Shown: positions 44,884 through 54,358 of the stretch, one piece after another
How positions within the stretch are numbered: the stretch's first letter is position 1
Layout: every line of letters begins with the position of its first letter
Assembly: GCA_900544205.1 (NCBI GenBank)
Contig: UQUG01000005.1
Location: 5,670 to 69,669 of the forward strand
Length of the DNA stretch: 64,000 nucleotides
From: an uncultured Collinsella sp.
GTDB lineage: Bacteria > Actinomycetota > Coriobacteriia > Coriobacteriales > Coriobacteriaceae
Direction of reading: 5' to 3'
Made by a program: the position numbers and the translations under genes
Notes under the pieces: generated by a model
What the model saw: only the letters and a program-made list of their open reading frames with translations
Database searches by the model: none
Told to the model about the DNA's origin: nothing

Positions 44884-46761
44884 TTGCGCGTTGCATACCA
44901 AGACTGTTTTCATTTAATTGAGCCGTTGCTCGCCAAGGTCGAGAAGCCGAGTCGCTATATCGATCACGAGTGGGGCACGCTTTCCAAGGCCGATGCCGAC
45001 TACCGTTGCTGCCTGATCTATCCGGATGTGTACGAGGTCGGTCTGCCCAACCAGGGTATCGCCATCCTCTACAACATCCTTAACCAGGCCGAGGGCATCT
45101 CCTGCGAGCGTGGCTATGTGCCGTGGCCCGATATGGGTGACGCTATGCGCGAGGCGGGCATTCCGCTGCTCTCGCTTGAGGGTGCAGCGCCGGTCGCTTC
45201 GTTTGATATCGTCGGTCTGCATGTGCCGCACGAGATGGCGGTGACGAACTTCCTCGAGGCACTCGACCTCGCTGGCATTCCACTGTTGGCGGCCGACCGA
45301 GGCGAAGACGACCCTATCATCATCGCCGGCGGCCCCTCGGTGTACAACCCCGAGCCGTACGCGGCCTTCTTCGATGCCATCCTCATCGGTGAGGGCGAGG
45401 AATCGCTGCTCGAGACCTGCCAGCTGCATCGCCGCCTGCGTGACGAAGGGGTCCCGCGCGCGCAGATTGTCGAGCAGCTTGCATCCATTGCCGGCAACTA
45501 CGTGCCGTCGCTCTATGAGGTTCGTCACGACGAGCCCTGCTCGCCGCATGGCTACACCGTGCCGCGTGAGGGCAAGGATGCGCCGACCGTGGTCTACAAG
45601 CGCGTCGTCGAGGATTTCGGCGCCACGAATCCGCTGTCGCAGTCGTGCGTGCCCTATGCGCAGCTGGTCCACGACCGCCTGTCTATCGAGATCCTGCGCG
45701 GCTGCGCCCGCGGCTGTCGTTTTTGCCAGGCCGGCATGACGTATCGCCCGGTGCGCGAGCGCTCGGCCGACCAGATCGTCTCGTCGGTGATTCAGGGTCT
45801 GGAAAAGACCGGCTATGACGAGGTGTCGCTGACCTCGCTCTCCACGACCGACCACTCCTGCATTCGCGACGTGCTCGGCAGGCTCAACCGTCGCCTGGAG
45901 GATACGGGTATTCGCGTGTCTATTCCGTCGCAGCGCCTGGATTCGTTTGGCGTGGATATGGCCGAGTCGGTCGCCGGCGAAAAGAAGGGCGGCCTGACGT
46001 TCGCGCCCGAGGCCGGCAGCCAGCGCATGCGCGACATCATTAACAAGAACGTGACCGAGGAGGACCTGGACCGTGCGGCCAAGGCGGCCTTCGAGGCCGG
46101 CTGGAACCGCATGAAGCTCTACTTTATGATGGGCCTTCCCGGCGAGCGCGACGAGGACATCGTGGCCATCGCCAATCTGGCCGATCACGTGCTGGAGCTC
46201 GGTCGTTCCGTGGTGCCCAAGGCTCGTCGCGGCTCGATCTCGGTGTCCATCTCGGTTTCGGTCTTTATCCCCAAGGCTGCCACGCCGTTCCAGTGGTGCC
46301 CGCAGCTCGACTACGACGACGTCAAGCGTCGCCAGAAGCTGCTTATCACGAGCGTTCGCAACCGTGCCGTCCGCGTTCATTACCACGATGCCGAGACCTC
46401 GCTCATCGAGGCCGCACTGTCCCGCGCCGGTCGTGACATGACGCCCGTCATCATCGACGCTTGGCGCTCGGGCTCTCGCTTTGACGCCTGGGTAGAGCAT
46501 TTCTCGCTCGATAACTGGAAGGAGGCTGCTGCCAAAAACGGCATCGACCTCAATGAACTCGTGCACCTGCCCTACGAGTTGGACTGGCGCCTGCCGTGGG
46601 AGCACGTGAGCCCCGGCTGCACACGCGGCTTTCTCGAGCGCGAGTACCGTCGCTCGCTCGAGGGCGTCACGACTCCCGACTGCACCCGCACGTCGTGCAC
46701 CGGCTGCGGGATCTGCCCCACGCTCCACGCCAAGAATGTATTGATGGGTGATCGCGCATGA
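44884..46761 (+). CDS. B12-binding-type radical SAM protein (TIGR03960-like)
   Basis: This 625-residue protein begins with TTG 44884 behind AGGGGT. The N-terminal third has the alternating strand pattern of a cobalamin-binding-like fold, though a DxHxxG motif is not obvious. The radical SAM core starts at GCARGCRFCQAG near residue 276, where three cysteines hold the 4Fe-4S cluster. A C-terminal TSCTGCGICP near 607 adds four more cysteines. The family is widespread next to its DUF2344 partner and upstream of rplU, often with RNase E/G. An RNA-related role is therefore suspected, though the reaction is not known. The start of the partner overlaps this stop by four bases (ATGA). Confidence 0.85.
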   Translation: MRVAYQDCFHLIEPLLAKVEKPSRYIDHEWGTLSKADADYRCCLIYPDVYEVGLPNQGIAILYNILNQAEGISCERGYVPWPDMGDAMREAGIPLLSLEGAAPVASFDIVGLHVPHEMAVTNFLEALDLAGIPLLAADRGEDDPIIIAGGPSVYNPEPYAAFFDAILIGEGEESLLETCQLHRRLRDEGVPRAQIVEQLASIAGNYVPSLYEVRHDEPCSPHGYTVPREGKDAPTVVYKRVVEDFGATNPLSQSCVPYAQLVHDRLSIEILRGCARGCRFCQAGMTYRPVRERSADQIVSSVIQGLEKTGYDEVSLTSLSTTDHSCIRDVLGRLNRRLEDTGIRVSIPSQRLDSFGVDMAESVAGEKKGGLTFAPEAGSQRMRDIINKNVTEEDLDRAAKAAFEAGWNRMKLYFMMGLPGERDEDIVAIANLADHVLELGRSVVPKARRGSISVSISVSVFIPKAATPFQWCPQLDYDDVKRRQKLLITSVRNRAVRVHYHDAETSLIEAALSRAGRDMTPVIIDAWRSGSRFDAWVEHFSLDNWKEAAAKNGIDLNELVHLPYELDWRLPWEHVSPGCTRGFLEREYRRSLEGVTTPDCTRTSCTGCGICPTLHAKNVLMGDRA

Positions 46762-47570
46762 GTGAGCGCCTGACCGACAACCCCTCGCTCTTTAGGCTTC
46801 GTGTTCGCTATGGCAAGCGCGATCGCCTTAAGTACCTGGGCCATCTCGAAGTGATCCATACCATTGAGCGCATCGTGCGCCGTGCGGGACTTCCCTATGC
46901 CGTCACGCAGGGCTTCTCTCCGCACATGCGCGTGGGCTTCTCTTCGGCGCTACCGGTGGGTACGTCGTCGACCTGCGAGTGGTATGACCTGTTTATGACC
47001 GAGTTCGTGGCGCTCGACGAGGCGTTTGGGCGCCTGGCTGCGGCGTCTCCGGCCGATCTGGCGCCCATCGAGGCGGCGTACATCGACGTGCGCACGCCGG
47101 CGTTGACGGCGCAGCTCACGCGCCTGTCGTATCGCATCGACTTACACCTGGATCCCGAGGCGCCCGTAAGCGCCGACGAGGTGCGTCGTGCGATCGACAC
47201 GCTGCGCGCGGATCATGGCATCGACTACGCGCGCGGCAAAAAGAGCAAGCGCTTGGATTTGGATCACACGCTCGTTGGCTATGAGCTCACGGCGGGGGAG
47301 CGCCCGGACCATTTGGTTCTCATGCTCGACACCCATGCCGACAACGAGGGCTCTATGCGTCCGGAAATTTTGCTTTCTGCTGCTGATGTTTTGTTGCAGG
47401 GCTTGACCCCGGGCGTGGATGCACCTATTGTTTCCACCGGTATGCAAGACCTCGTGACCATCTGCTCCTACGATGTCGAGCGTCAGAATCAAGCATGCGA
47501 GGACGACGAGGGCCGACTCGTCAGCCCCATACCTGTGCGAACTTGTGGATTTGCTCCACATACTCGTTGA
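46758..47570 (+). CDS. DUF2344 (TIGR03936) radical-SAM-associated protein
   Basis: This 270-residue protein starts with RLRVRYGKRDRLKYLGHLEVIH near residue 10, the signature opening of DUF2344, and includes GFSPHMRVGFSSALPVG near 52. Both segments are rich in basic residues that could bind RNA. In many bacteria this protein is fused to, or adjacent to, the radical SAM protein that precedes it here, with which it overlaps by four bases. The function has not been established. Its last codons overlap the rplU promoter. Confidence 0.85.
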   Translation: MSERLTDNPSLFRLRVRYGKRDRLKYLGHLEVIHTIERIVRRAGLPYAVTQGFSPHMRVGFSSALPVGTSSTCEWYDLFMTEFVALDEAFGRLAAASPADLAPIEAAYIDVRTPALTAQLTRLSYRIDLHLDPEAPVSADEVRRAIDTLRADHGIDYARGKKSKRLDLDHTLVGYELTAGERPDHLVLMLDTHADNEGSMRPEILLSAADVLLQGLTPGVDAPIVSTGMQDLVTICSYDVERQNQACEDDEGRLVSPIPVRTCGFAPHTR

Positions 47571-47595
47571 CGGGGGTATTTTCGCCTGCTACTAT
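47567..47595 (+). promoter_or_regulatory. Promoter of rplU-rpmA
   Basis: TTGACG at 47567-47572 and TACTAT at 47590-47595 are 17 bases apart, 43 bases before the rplU start. The -35 box lies across the stop codon of the preceding gene. Confidence 0.8.
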
Positions 47596-47637
47596 ATTCG
47601 GCTGTTGCACTAACTGATGCATGAAGGGCAAGTAAAC

Positions 47638-48012
47638 ATGTACGCAATCGTTAACACGGGCGGCAAGCAGTACAAGGTCGCCACCGACGATGTCATCACC
47701 GTCGAGAAGATCGAGGGCAATGAGGGCGACAAGGTCACCCTGCCGGTTATCTTCCTCAACGATGGTAAGAAGATCGTCACCGATCCCGACAAGCTGGCCA
47801 AGGCCAAGGTTACCGCTCAGATCGTTGAGCAGTTCAAGGGCGAGAAGCAGCTGGTCTTCAAGTTCCACAAGCGTAAGCGCTATCGTCGTCTGAAGGGTCA
47901 CCGTCAGCAGCTCACCAAGCTGAAGATCGTGAAGGTCCAGGCTACGTCCCGCGCCAAGAAGGCTGTCAAGGCAGAGGCCGAGGCTGTTGCCGAGGCTCCC
48001 GTCGCCGAGTAG
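47638..48012 (+). CDS. rplU: 50S ribosomal protein L21
   Basis: ATG 47638 gives the standard start MYAIVNTGGKQYKV. An in-frame ATG at 47617 lacks a ribosome site, whereas AAGGG lies before 47638. The 124-residue protein has the L21 landmark FKHKRKRYRRLKGHRQ-type basic segment near residue 78 and an Ala/Glu-rich tail of about 20 residues. L21 binds domain I of 23S rRNA. It is followed by rpmA and obgE, the usual order. Confidence 0.97.
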   Translation: MYAIVNTGGKQYKVATDDVITVEKIEGNEGDKVTLPVIFLNDGKKIVTDPDKLAKAKVTAQIVEQFKGEKQLVFKFHKRKRYRRLKGHRQQLTKLKIVKVQATSRAKKAVKAEAEAVAEAPVAE

Positions 48013-48045
48013 ATTACACTCGTAACGAAAGAGTAGGTATACACA

Positions 48046-48303
48046 ATGGCACACAAAAAAGGACTCGGTTCCTCCCGTAATGGCCGTGACTCCCGCGGTC
48101 AGCGCCTTGGCACGAAGCGCTATGCCGGCCAGACGGTAACCACGGGCACGATTCTCGTCCGTCAGCACGGCACGCACATCCACCCGGGTGAGAACGTTGG
48201 CCGTGGTAAGGACGACACGCTGTTCGCGCTGGTCGACGGTACCGTTGAGTTCCACAAGGGTATCAAGCACAGGGTCAGCGTACGCCCGCTCGCGAACGCG
48301 TAA
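48046..48303 (+). CDS. rpmA: 50S ribosomal protein L27
   Basis: This 85-residue protein starts directly with [16 protein letters not shown], without the cleavable N-terminal extension seen in Firmicutes, so no processing protease is needed. [19 protein letters not shown] and [17 protein letters not shown] follow. The N-terminal tail reaches the peptidyl-transferase centre in the ribosome. The gene lies 33 bases after rplU. The terminator-like hairpin that follows may limit reading into obgE. Confidence 0.97.
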   Translation: MAHKKGLGSSRNGRDSRGQRLGTKRYAGQTVTTGTILVRQHGTHIHPGENVGRGKDDTLFALVDGTVEFHKGIKHRVSVRPLANA

Positions 48304-48328
48304 TTCACCCTTCATAGAGCACATATGT

Positions 48329-48372
48329 GGGAGGCACTTGAGTTTTAGGATTCAAGGGTCTCCCTCTTTTTT
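48329..48372 (+). terminator. Terminator between rpmA and obgE
   Basis: GGGAGGCACTTGA at 48329-48341 pairs with TCAAGGGTCTCCC at 48352-48364 with one mismatch, and TCTTTTTT follows. The obgE ribosome site (AGGAGG) begins only two bases after the T run, so this is either a leaky attenuator for obgE or a full stop with the obgE promoter elsewhere. Confidence 0.85.
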
Positions 48373-48376
48373 GTAG

Positions 48377-49855
<1,479 letters not shown>

Positions 49856-49858
49856 GCC

Positions 49859-50536
49859 ATGTCGCTGCGCGGTGGAATCGGTCTGCCCGAGCTTCCTCTA
49901 GAGGACGGGCAGGAGTTTAGGCTCGGCATTATGGGTGGCACCTTTGATCCCATCCATTACGGGCACCTGGTGACCGCTGAGCAGGCGCGTGAGTCCCTCG
50001 ACTTGGATGCCGTACTCTTTATGCCGGCGGGCACGCCTGCCTTTAAGCTTGACAAGCCGGTGACGCCTGCCGAGGACCGTTATGCCATGACGGTCCTCGC
50101 CACCGCCGCGAACCCGGCCTTTTTGGCGAGCCGGTTCGAGATCGACCGCCCGGGCGTAACCTATACGGCTGATACGCTTCATGCCCTTCGCGACTTTTAC
50201 CCGCCGCAGGTAAAGCTCTACTTTATTACGGGCGCCGATGCGATTATCGATATCGTGACCTGGCATGATGCCGAACGAATCGCTGAGCTTGCTACCTTTA
50301 TTGCGGCGACACGACCGGGCTTTGATATCGATACGGCGCGTGCCCGAATCAAAGAGTCGGGGCTGCCGTTCGACGTGCGCTATATTCAGATTCCGGCGCT
50401 GGCGATCAGCTCGACGAACATTCGTAAGCGAGTTGCCCGCGGCATGAGCGTGCGCTATCTTACGAGCGAGTCCGTGCTCGGCTACATTCGCAAACGCAGG
50501 CTATATGCCGATTTGGGCCAAGAAGATTTTGAGTGA
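49859..50536 (+). CDS. nadD: Nicotinate-nucleotide adenylyltransferase
   Basis: This 225-residue protein has GIMGGTFDPIHYGHL near residue 23 (the HxGH-type nucleotide-binding motif) and ISSTNIRKRV near 183, both essential in NadD. A further PAGTPAFKLDK segment near 57 is typical of the family. The N-terminal 20 residues are an extension. It adenylates nicotinate mononucleotide to make deamido-NAD. It follows obgE by three bases and precedes yqeK, the common Gram-positive order. Confidence 0.95.
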   Translation: MSLRGGIGLPELPLEDGQEFRLGIMGGTFDPIHYGHLVTAEQARESLDLDAVLFMPAGTPAFKLDKPVTPAEDRYAMTVLATAANPAFLASRFEIDRPGVTYTADTLHALRDFYPPQVKLYFITGADAIIDIVTWHDAERIAELATFIAATRPGFDIDTARARIKESGLPFDVRYIQIPALAISSTNIRKRVARGMSVRYLTSESVLGYIRKRRLYADLGQEDFE

Positions 50537-50548
50537 TGGGGGTCTACG

Positions 50549-51157
50549 TTGTCGGTAGAGGATCAGTTTGAGGGCGATGAGCGCGCACTGCTCAAGCGCA
50601 TTCAAGAGCTGCTCGATGTTCGCATGAAGGATAAGCGCAAGCGCTATGCGCATTCGCTGGGTGTTGCCGAGACCGCACTTCATCTGGCCGAGGTCTACGG
50701 CGTTGACCGCTTTGATGCCGCTGCCGCCGGCTTGATCCACGACTGGGACAAGGTGCTTTCCGATGACGAGCTCGTGGCCCGCGCGCTTCACTATGGCATC
50801 AAGGTTGCCGGCTCTCCTTCGGCCGCGGCACCGCTGCTGCATGGCCCAGTTGCCGCCTATGAGCTTCCGCAGCTTTTTCCCGGGCTGTCGCCGGCGGTCT
50901 TTCAGGCTGTCGACCGTCACACCGTGGGAGCTTGCGACATGACGCCGCTCGATATGGTGGTCTTTGTGGCCGATGCCATCGAGCCCAACCGCCACGGCGA
51001 CTATGCGCATGCGCTGCGCAAGATGGTGGGGGAGTCGACGCTCGATGAGTTGTTCTTCTCCTGTTTTGCGCAGGGTTTGGTCTATGTGATCCAGTCCGGG
51101 CGTTATCTTTATCCCACGGCTATTACGATTTACAACCATTACGCCCAGCTACGCTAG
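50549..51157 (+). CDS. yqeK: HD-domain phosphohydrolase YqeK (diadenosine tetraphosphatase-like)
   Basis: The start is TTG 50549 after GATGGGGG. The 202-residue protein carries H-SLGVAETA near 35, the metal-binding HDWDK near residue 64 (GLIHDWDKVLS), and further His/Asp residues near 125-140 including DRHTVG. Such HD proteins next to nadD hydrolyse symmetric Ap4A in Firmicutes. It lies between nadD and rsfS, matching the conserved cluster. The catalytic assignment is by family resemblance only. Confidence 0.88.
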   Translation: MSVEDQFEGDERALLKRIQELLDVRMKDKRKRYAHSLGVAETALHLAEVYGVDRFDAAAAGLIHDWDKVLSDDELVARALHYGIKVAGSPSAAAPLLHGPVAAYELPQLFPGLSPAVFQAVDRHTVGACDMTPLDMVVFVADAIEPNRHGDYAHALRKMVGESTLDELFFSCFAQGLVYVIQSGRYLYPTAITIYNHYAQLR

Positions 51158-51185
51158 CTCGGGTGCGTCTAGAAAGAGGTATTCC

Positions 51186-51641
51186 ATGGCCGACAAGACC
51201 ATGACAGACGAGCAGATTCTTGAAGGTGTGGAGCACAAGAGCTTCGCCGCCACGTCCGACCGCACCGCCGCCTCGCTGTCCGCGAGCGGTGTCGCCGCCG
51301 AGGATGTCGCCCGCGCCGCCGCGCAGGCCGCCTACGACAAGAAGGGCGAGGACGTTCAGGTGCTCGACCTGACTGAGCTTTCCGATGTGTGCGACTACTT
51401 TGTCCTTGCTACCGGCACCAACAACCGCCAGGTTGATTCGATCGTCGACGAGATTGAGGAGAAGGTCGCCGAGGCTTGCGGCGAGCATCCGTTCTCCATC
51501 GAGGGCCGCGAGCAGAAGACTTGGATGCTCATGGACTACGGTTCGGTTGTCGTCCACGTCTTCACTCCCGAAGCCCGCGACTTCTACCGCCTCGAGAAAC
51601 TCTGGGGAGACGCCCCCCAGCTCCCCCTCAACCTCCTCTAG
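51186..51641 (+). CDS. rsfS: Ribosome silencing factor RsfS
   Basis: This 151-residue protein contains the RsfS core from about residue 45 (AAYDKKGEDVQVLDLTELSD, then YFVLATGTNNRQVDSIVDEI) to the C-terminal SVVVHVFTPEARDFYRLEKLW. RsfS binds L14 and blocks subunit joining when nutrients are low. The first 44 residues are an extension rich in Ala, Ser and Thr that most homologues lack. It ends the rplU-to-rsfS block and is followed by a terminator shared with a repeat remnant. Confidence 0.94.
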   Translation: MADKTMTDEQILEGVEHKSFAATSDRTAASLSASGVAAEDVARAAAQAAYDKKGEDVQVLDLTELSDVCDYFVLATGTNNRQVDSIVDEIEEKVAEACGEHPFSIEGREQKTWMLMDYGSVVVHVFTPEARDFYRLEKLWGDAPQLPLNLL

Positions 51642-51647
51642 TAGCTC

Positions 51648-51674
51648 ATTTTGAGACGGGGTTAGCTATCCTCA
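51648..51674 (+). repeat. Partial copy of the inverted-repeat arm found at 25909-26035
   Basis: The 27 bases read ATTTTGAGACGGGG, then TTAGCTATCCTCA. They match 25918-25949 except for a five-base gap and four substitutions. There is no second arm nearby. It looks like a solo remnant of the same dispersed element, seven bases after the rsfS stop. Confidence 0.55.
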
Positions 51675-51682
51675 CGCATATC

Positions 51683-51726
51683 GCCGGGCAGTTGCGGTTT
51701 TCCGCACCTGCTCGGCTTTCTTTTTG
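51683..51726 (+). terminator. Terminator after rsfS
   Basis: GCCGGGCAG plus TTGCGG pair with CCGCA plus CCTGCTCGGC around a TTTT loop, followed by TTTCTTTTT. It lies between the convergent rsfS and dinB genes. Confidence 0.85.
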
Positions 51727-51737
51727 CCCAAAGGCGG

Positions 51738-52991
51738 TTAATCGTTGAAGCGGGATTGGCGGCCGAAGGAAAGGGCGGTGTCGCCGAATTTGTCTCGGAC
51801 GGCGTCGATGGCGACGGAGAGGTCGCGTCGGTCGCTGGATTGGGCTCCGCGGTCATCGATCTCGCAGAACAGGTCGGTCTGGATGCCGCCTTGGTGGTCG
51901 AAGTCGCTCATGCCGATGCCCGCTAAGCGAACATGCGTTCCTTCCTGCCAGATGTTGTCGAGCAGTTCGAGCGCAACTGCTACGAAGATGTTCTCATCGT
52001 CGGTCGGATGAGGCAGCCGGCGCTGTACCGAGCGACCGTTTCCATACGAATACTTGAGCTTGAGCGTCACCGTGGCGCCCGTTAGTCCCTGACGGCGCAG
52101 GCGGCGTCCCACTGACTCGCCCAGCAGCGCAATCGCCGCCTCAATATCCCCACGCTCAGTCAAATCTTTAGCAAAGGTGCGTTCATTGCTGACCGATTTG
52201 ACCTCGCGCTCTTCATCGAGACTCGTGACTTCGGAGAATTCGAGTCCTTGCGCACGCTGGCGCATGCGTTCGCCGTTGACGCCAAAAATAGAGGCCAAGG
52301 TGGATTTCGGTGCACGTGATAGCTCGCCGAGGGTGTAGATGCGCATACGGCGCAGTCGCTCCTCGGCCGAGCGCCCGATGCCGCTCATGGCAGATACCGG
52401 CAGCGCGGCCAAAAAGCGCTGCTCGGTTCCGGGGCGCACGATGGTCAGCCCAAACGGCTTATCCCGCTCGCTTGCGATCTTTGCGACCGTCTTGTTGCAG
52501 CCCACGCCAATGGAGCACGTCACTCCCAGCTCTGCCACGCGATCGCTTATACGCCGCGCAACCAGCAGCGGGTCTTCGGGCGCAAAGCGACCCGGTGTGA
52601 TATCGATGAAGGCTTCGTCGATGGATACGCGCTCAACGCGCGGGGTCTCGTCGGCGAGAATCGCCATAACGTGCGCGCTCACCTCGCGGTAGCGATCAAA
52701 GTGCCCGTGCGTCCAAATGGCTTGCGGGCACAAGCGCCGCGCCTCGGCCGAGGCCATGGCAGAGTGCACGCCAAAGCGACGTGCCTCATACGAACACGTG
52801 GACACGACGCCACGCGAATCGGCGTCTCCGCCCACGATGAGCGGCTTTCCGCGCCATTCGGGATGATCGAGCATCTCCACGCTCGCAAAAAACGCATCAA
52901 GGTCCATCAGACCCACCGCCGGACCCGTCCAGGGAGGCGGCGTGACGCCCATGGCATCCTCATAACCGTATGTATGTTCGCGTCTTTCCAT
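51738..52991 (-). CDS. dinB: DNA polymerase IV (Y family)
   Basis: This 417-residue translesion polymerase has LMDLDAFFASVE near residue 28 with the first catalytic acid, YEARRFGVHSAM near 68, SIDEAFIDIT near 121 with the catalytic Asp-Glu pair, and GVGCNKTVAKIAS near 160. A helix-hairpin-helix SGIGRSAEERLRR lies near 205. The little-finger domain follows to the end. I see no beta-clamp motif at the very C-terminus. Start ATG 52991 follows a TATACT box by about seven bases, so a leaderless mRNA is possible, and ATG 52952 is an alternative start. No clear LexA site was found. Confidence 0.93.
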   Translation of the reverse strand: MERREHTYGYEDAMGVTPPPWTGPAVGLMDLDAFFASVEMLDHPEWRGKPLIVGGDADSRGVVSTCSYEARRFGVHSAMASAEARRLCPQAIWTHGHFDRYREVSAHVMAILADETPRVERVSIDEAFIDITPGRFAPEDPLLVARRISDRVAELGVTCSIGVGCNKTVAKIASERDKPFGLTIVRPGTEQRFLAALPVSAMSGIGRSAEERLRRMRIYTLGELSRAPKSTLASIFGVNGERMRQRAQGLEFSEVTSLDEEREVKSVSNERTFAKDLTERGDIEAAIALLGESVGRRLRRQGLTGATVTLKLKYSYGNGRSVQRRLPHPTDDENIFVAVALELLDNIWQEGTHVRLAGIGMSDFDHQGGIQTDLFCEIDDRGAQSSDRRDLSVAIDAVRDKFGDTALSFGRQSRFND

Positions 52992-53107
52992 GTCATGAGT
53001 ATACCGCGCAGCTCATGTGGGGTGCGTGTATGTGCTTGCAAATCCCGAATTCTTGTCTAAGATATGGATTTGCCCTCGACTACACCGAAGAAGTTGGTCT
53101 CACGGAC

Positions 53108-53136
53108 TTCACCTGCCCGCGTCGATGGCGTATTAT
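53108..53136 (+). promoter_or_regulatory. Promoter of the rpsP operon
   Basis: TTCACC at 53108-53113 and TATTAT at 53131-53136 are 17 bases apart, 57 bases before the rpsP start. The remaining part of the 201-base gap to dinB shows no other feature apart from the dinB upstream TATACT box. Confidence 0.6.
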
Positions 53137-53192
53137 GTTCAACTGTTTGTTTGTAGTTGCAGCCTAAAGCTGCTTGGTTGGAGGAGTTTCCT

Positions 53193-53534
53193 TTGGCAGT
53201 CAAGATTCGCCTTGCTCGTCACGGCGCTAAGAAGCGTCCGTACTACCGTGTCGTCGTCGCCGATTCCCGCGCCCCGCGTGACGGTCGTATCATCGAGGAG
53301 GTTGGCCGCTACAACCCGATGACCGCCCCCAAGACCATCAACCTCGACCTCGAGAAGATCGCCGACTGGCAGTCCAAGGGCGCTCAGCTCACCGACGCCG
53401 TCGCCGCTCTGGTCAAGGCCGCCAACGAGGGCGAGAAGACCGAGACCGTCGTCAAGAAGTCCAAGAAGCAGCTCGCCAAAGAGGCCGAGGCCGCTAAGGC
53501 TGCCGCTGAGGCCGCTGAGGGCGCCGAGGAGTAA
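53193..53534 (+). CDS. rpsP: 30S ribosomal protein S16
   Basis: TTG 53193 starts the standard (M)[18 protein letters not shown]. It follows GGAGGAG by six bases, and the longer upstream frame is not needed. Residues 1-80 are the S16 core ([22 protein letters not shown] and an [14 protein letters not shown] end). The last 30 residues are a Lys/Glu/Ala-rich helix ([17 protein letters not shown]) beyond the usual length of about 80. S16 is an early assembly protein of the 30S body. It heads the conserved operon rpsP-khpA-rimM-trmD. Confidence 0.97.
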   Translation: MAVKIRLARHGAKKRPYYRVVVADSRAPRDGRIIEEVGRYNPMTAPKTINLDLEKIADWQSKGAQLTDAVAALVKAANEGEKTETVVKKSKKQLAKEAEAAKAAAEAAEGAEE

Positions 53535-53537
53535 ATC

Positions 53538-53822
53538 GTGCCTGAGGTTGACGCTGCACAGCTCGAGGGTGAGGCAATGCTCTCAGATCGCATCGCCGAT
53601 CTCGTCGAATATCTCGTTGTTCAGATCGTCGACGACCCGGATTCCGTGAGCCTTGAGGTCATCGATGGCGACGACGCCTCTACGATTGAGGTTTCGGTCG
53701 CCGAGGATGACGTCGCTAAGGTCATCGGCCGTCGTGGCCGTACCATCAAGGCCATTCGCACGCTCGCCCGTGCACTGGCCGCTCGCCTCGACACTGCTGT
53801 CGAGGTAGAGGTTCTGGGCTAG
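53538..53822 (+). CDS. khpA: KH-domain RNA-binding protein KhpA
   Basis: This 94-residue protein starts with GTG 53538, three bases after the rpsP stop. A single KH domain contains the GRRGRTIKAIRTLAR segment near 62, whose Gly-x-x-Gly loop contacts RNA. A 15-residue N-terminal extension precedes the usual start of about 78-residue KhpA proteins, and ATG 53577 is a possible alternative start. KhpA forms heterodimers with KhpB/Jag in Gram-positive bacteria and influences cell elongation. No khpB is in this window. Confidence 0.9.
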   Translation: MPEVDAAQLEGEAMLSDRIADLVEYLVVQIVDDPDSVSLEVIDGDDASTIEVSVAEDDVAKVIGRRGRTIKAIRTLARALAARLDTAVEVEVLG

Positions 53823-53826
53823 GACC

Positions 53827-54348
53827 TTGAGGTCCCAGTACAAAAACATCGCCCGTGTGGTCAAGCCGCACGGAAGGAAGGGGGAGGTCCTCGCGCAGCC
53901 GCTGCGGGGGCTTCCTTCTGTATTAGAGCCTGGTATGCGCGTCGCCCTGACGCCGCCGGCGCTCAAGCGCGACCGCTTTTGCACGGTCGTGTCCGTCACC
54001 GATACGGGCGATGGCGATCTGGTCTCGTTTGAGGGCATTGACGACTTGACGGCCGCCGAGGGCATCACGGGATGCTACGTGCTGGCAAATCGTGACGACT
54101 TTGAGCTCGATTCGCTCGACGCTGCCTATACCGACCTGATGGGTCGCGAGGTGGTCGACGAGCGCTTCGGTTCGCTCGGCACGATCGTCGAGATTATGTC
54201 GACGCCCGCTAACGATGTTTGGGTTGTCGAGGGTGATCGGTACGGCGAGGTACTGATTCCCGTGATCGAGCAGGTTGTGCTCGATCTTCCCGACACAGGA
54301 ACAATTTCCGTCCACGTTATGGACGGCCTGATCGATATGGACAAGTAG
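53827..54348 (+). CDS. rimM: Ribosome maturation factor RimM
   Basis: The start is TTG 53827, four bases after the khpA stop. The 173-residue protein has the RimM N-terminal domain (IARVVKPHGRKGEVLAQPL near residue 8) and the PRC-barrel-like C-terminal half, where ELDSLDAAYTDLMGREVVDE near 96 and a VLIPVIEQVVLDLPD segment near 143 are typical. RimM binds S19 and helps 30S head assembly. The position between khpA and trmD is the canonical one. Confidence 0.94.
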   Translation: MRSQYKNIARVVKPHGRKGEVLAQPLRGLPSVLEPGMRVALTPPALKRDRFCTVVSVTDTGDGDLVSFEGIDDLTAAEGITGCYVLANRDDFELDSLDAAYTDLMGREVVDERFGSLGTIVEIMSTPANDVWVVEGDRYGEVLIPVIEQVVLDLPDTGTISVHVMDGLIDMDK

Positions 54349-54358
54349 GGAGGACAAC

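Noticed and set aside
52952..53010. LexA/SOS box before dinB
   Set aside because: A CGAAC half-site is present at about 52974, but the second half is not, and it lies inside the coding region.
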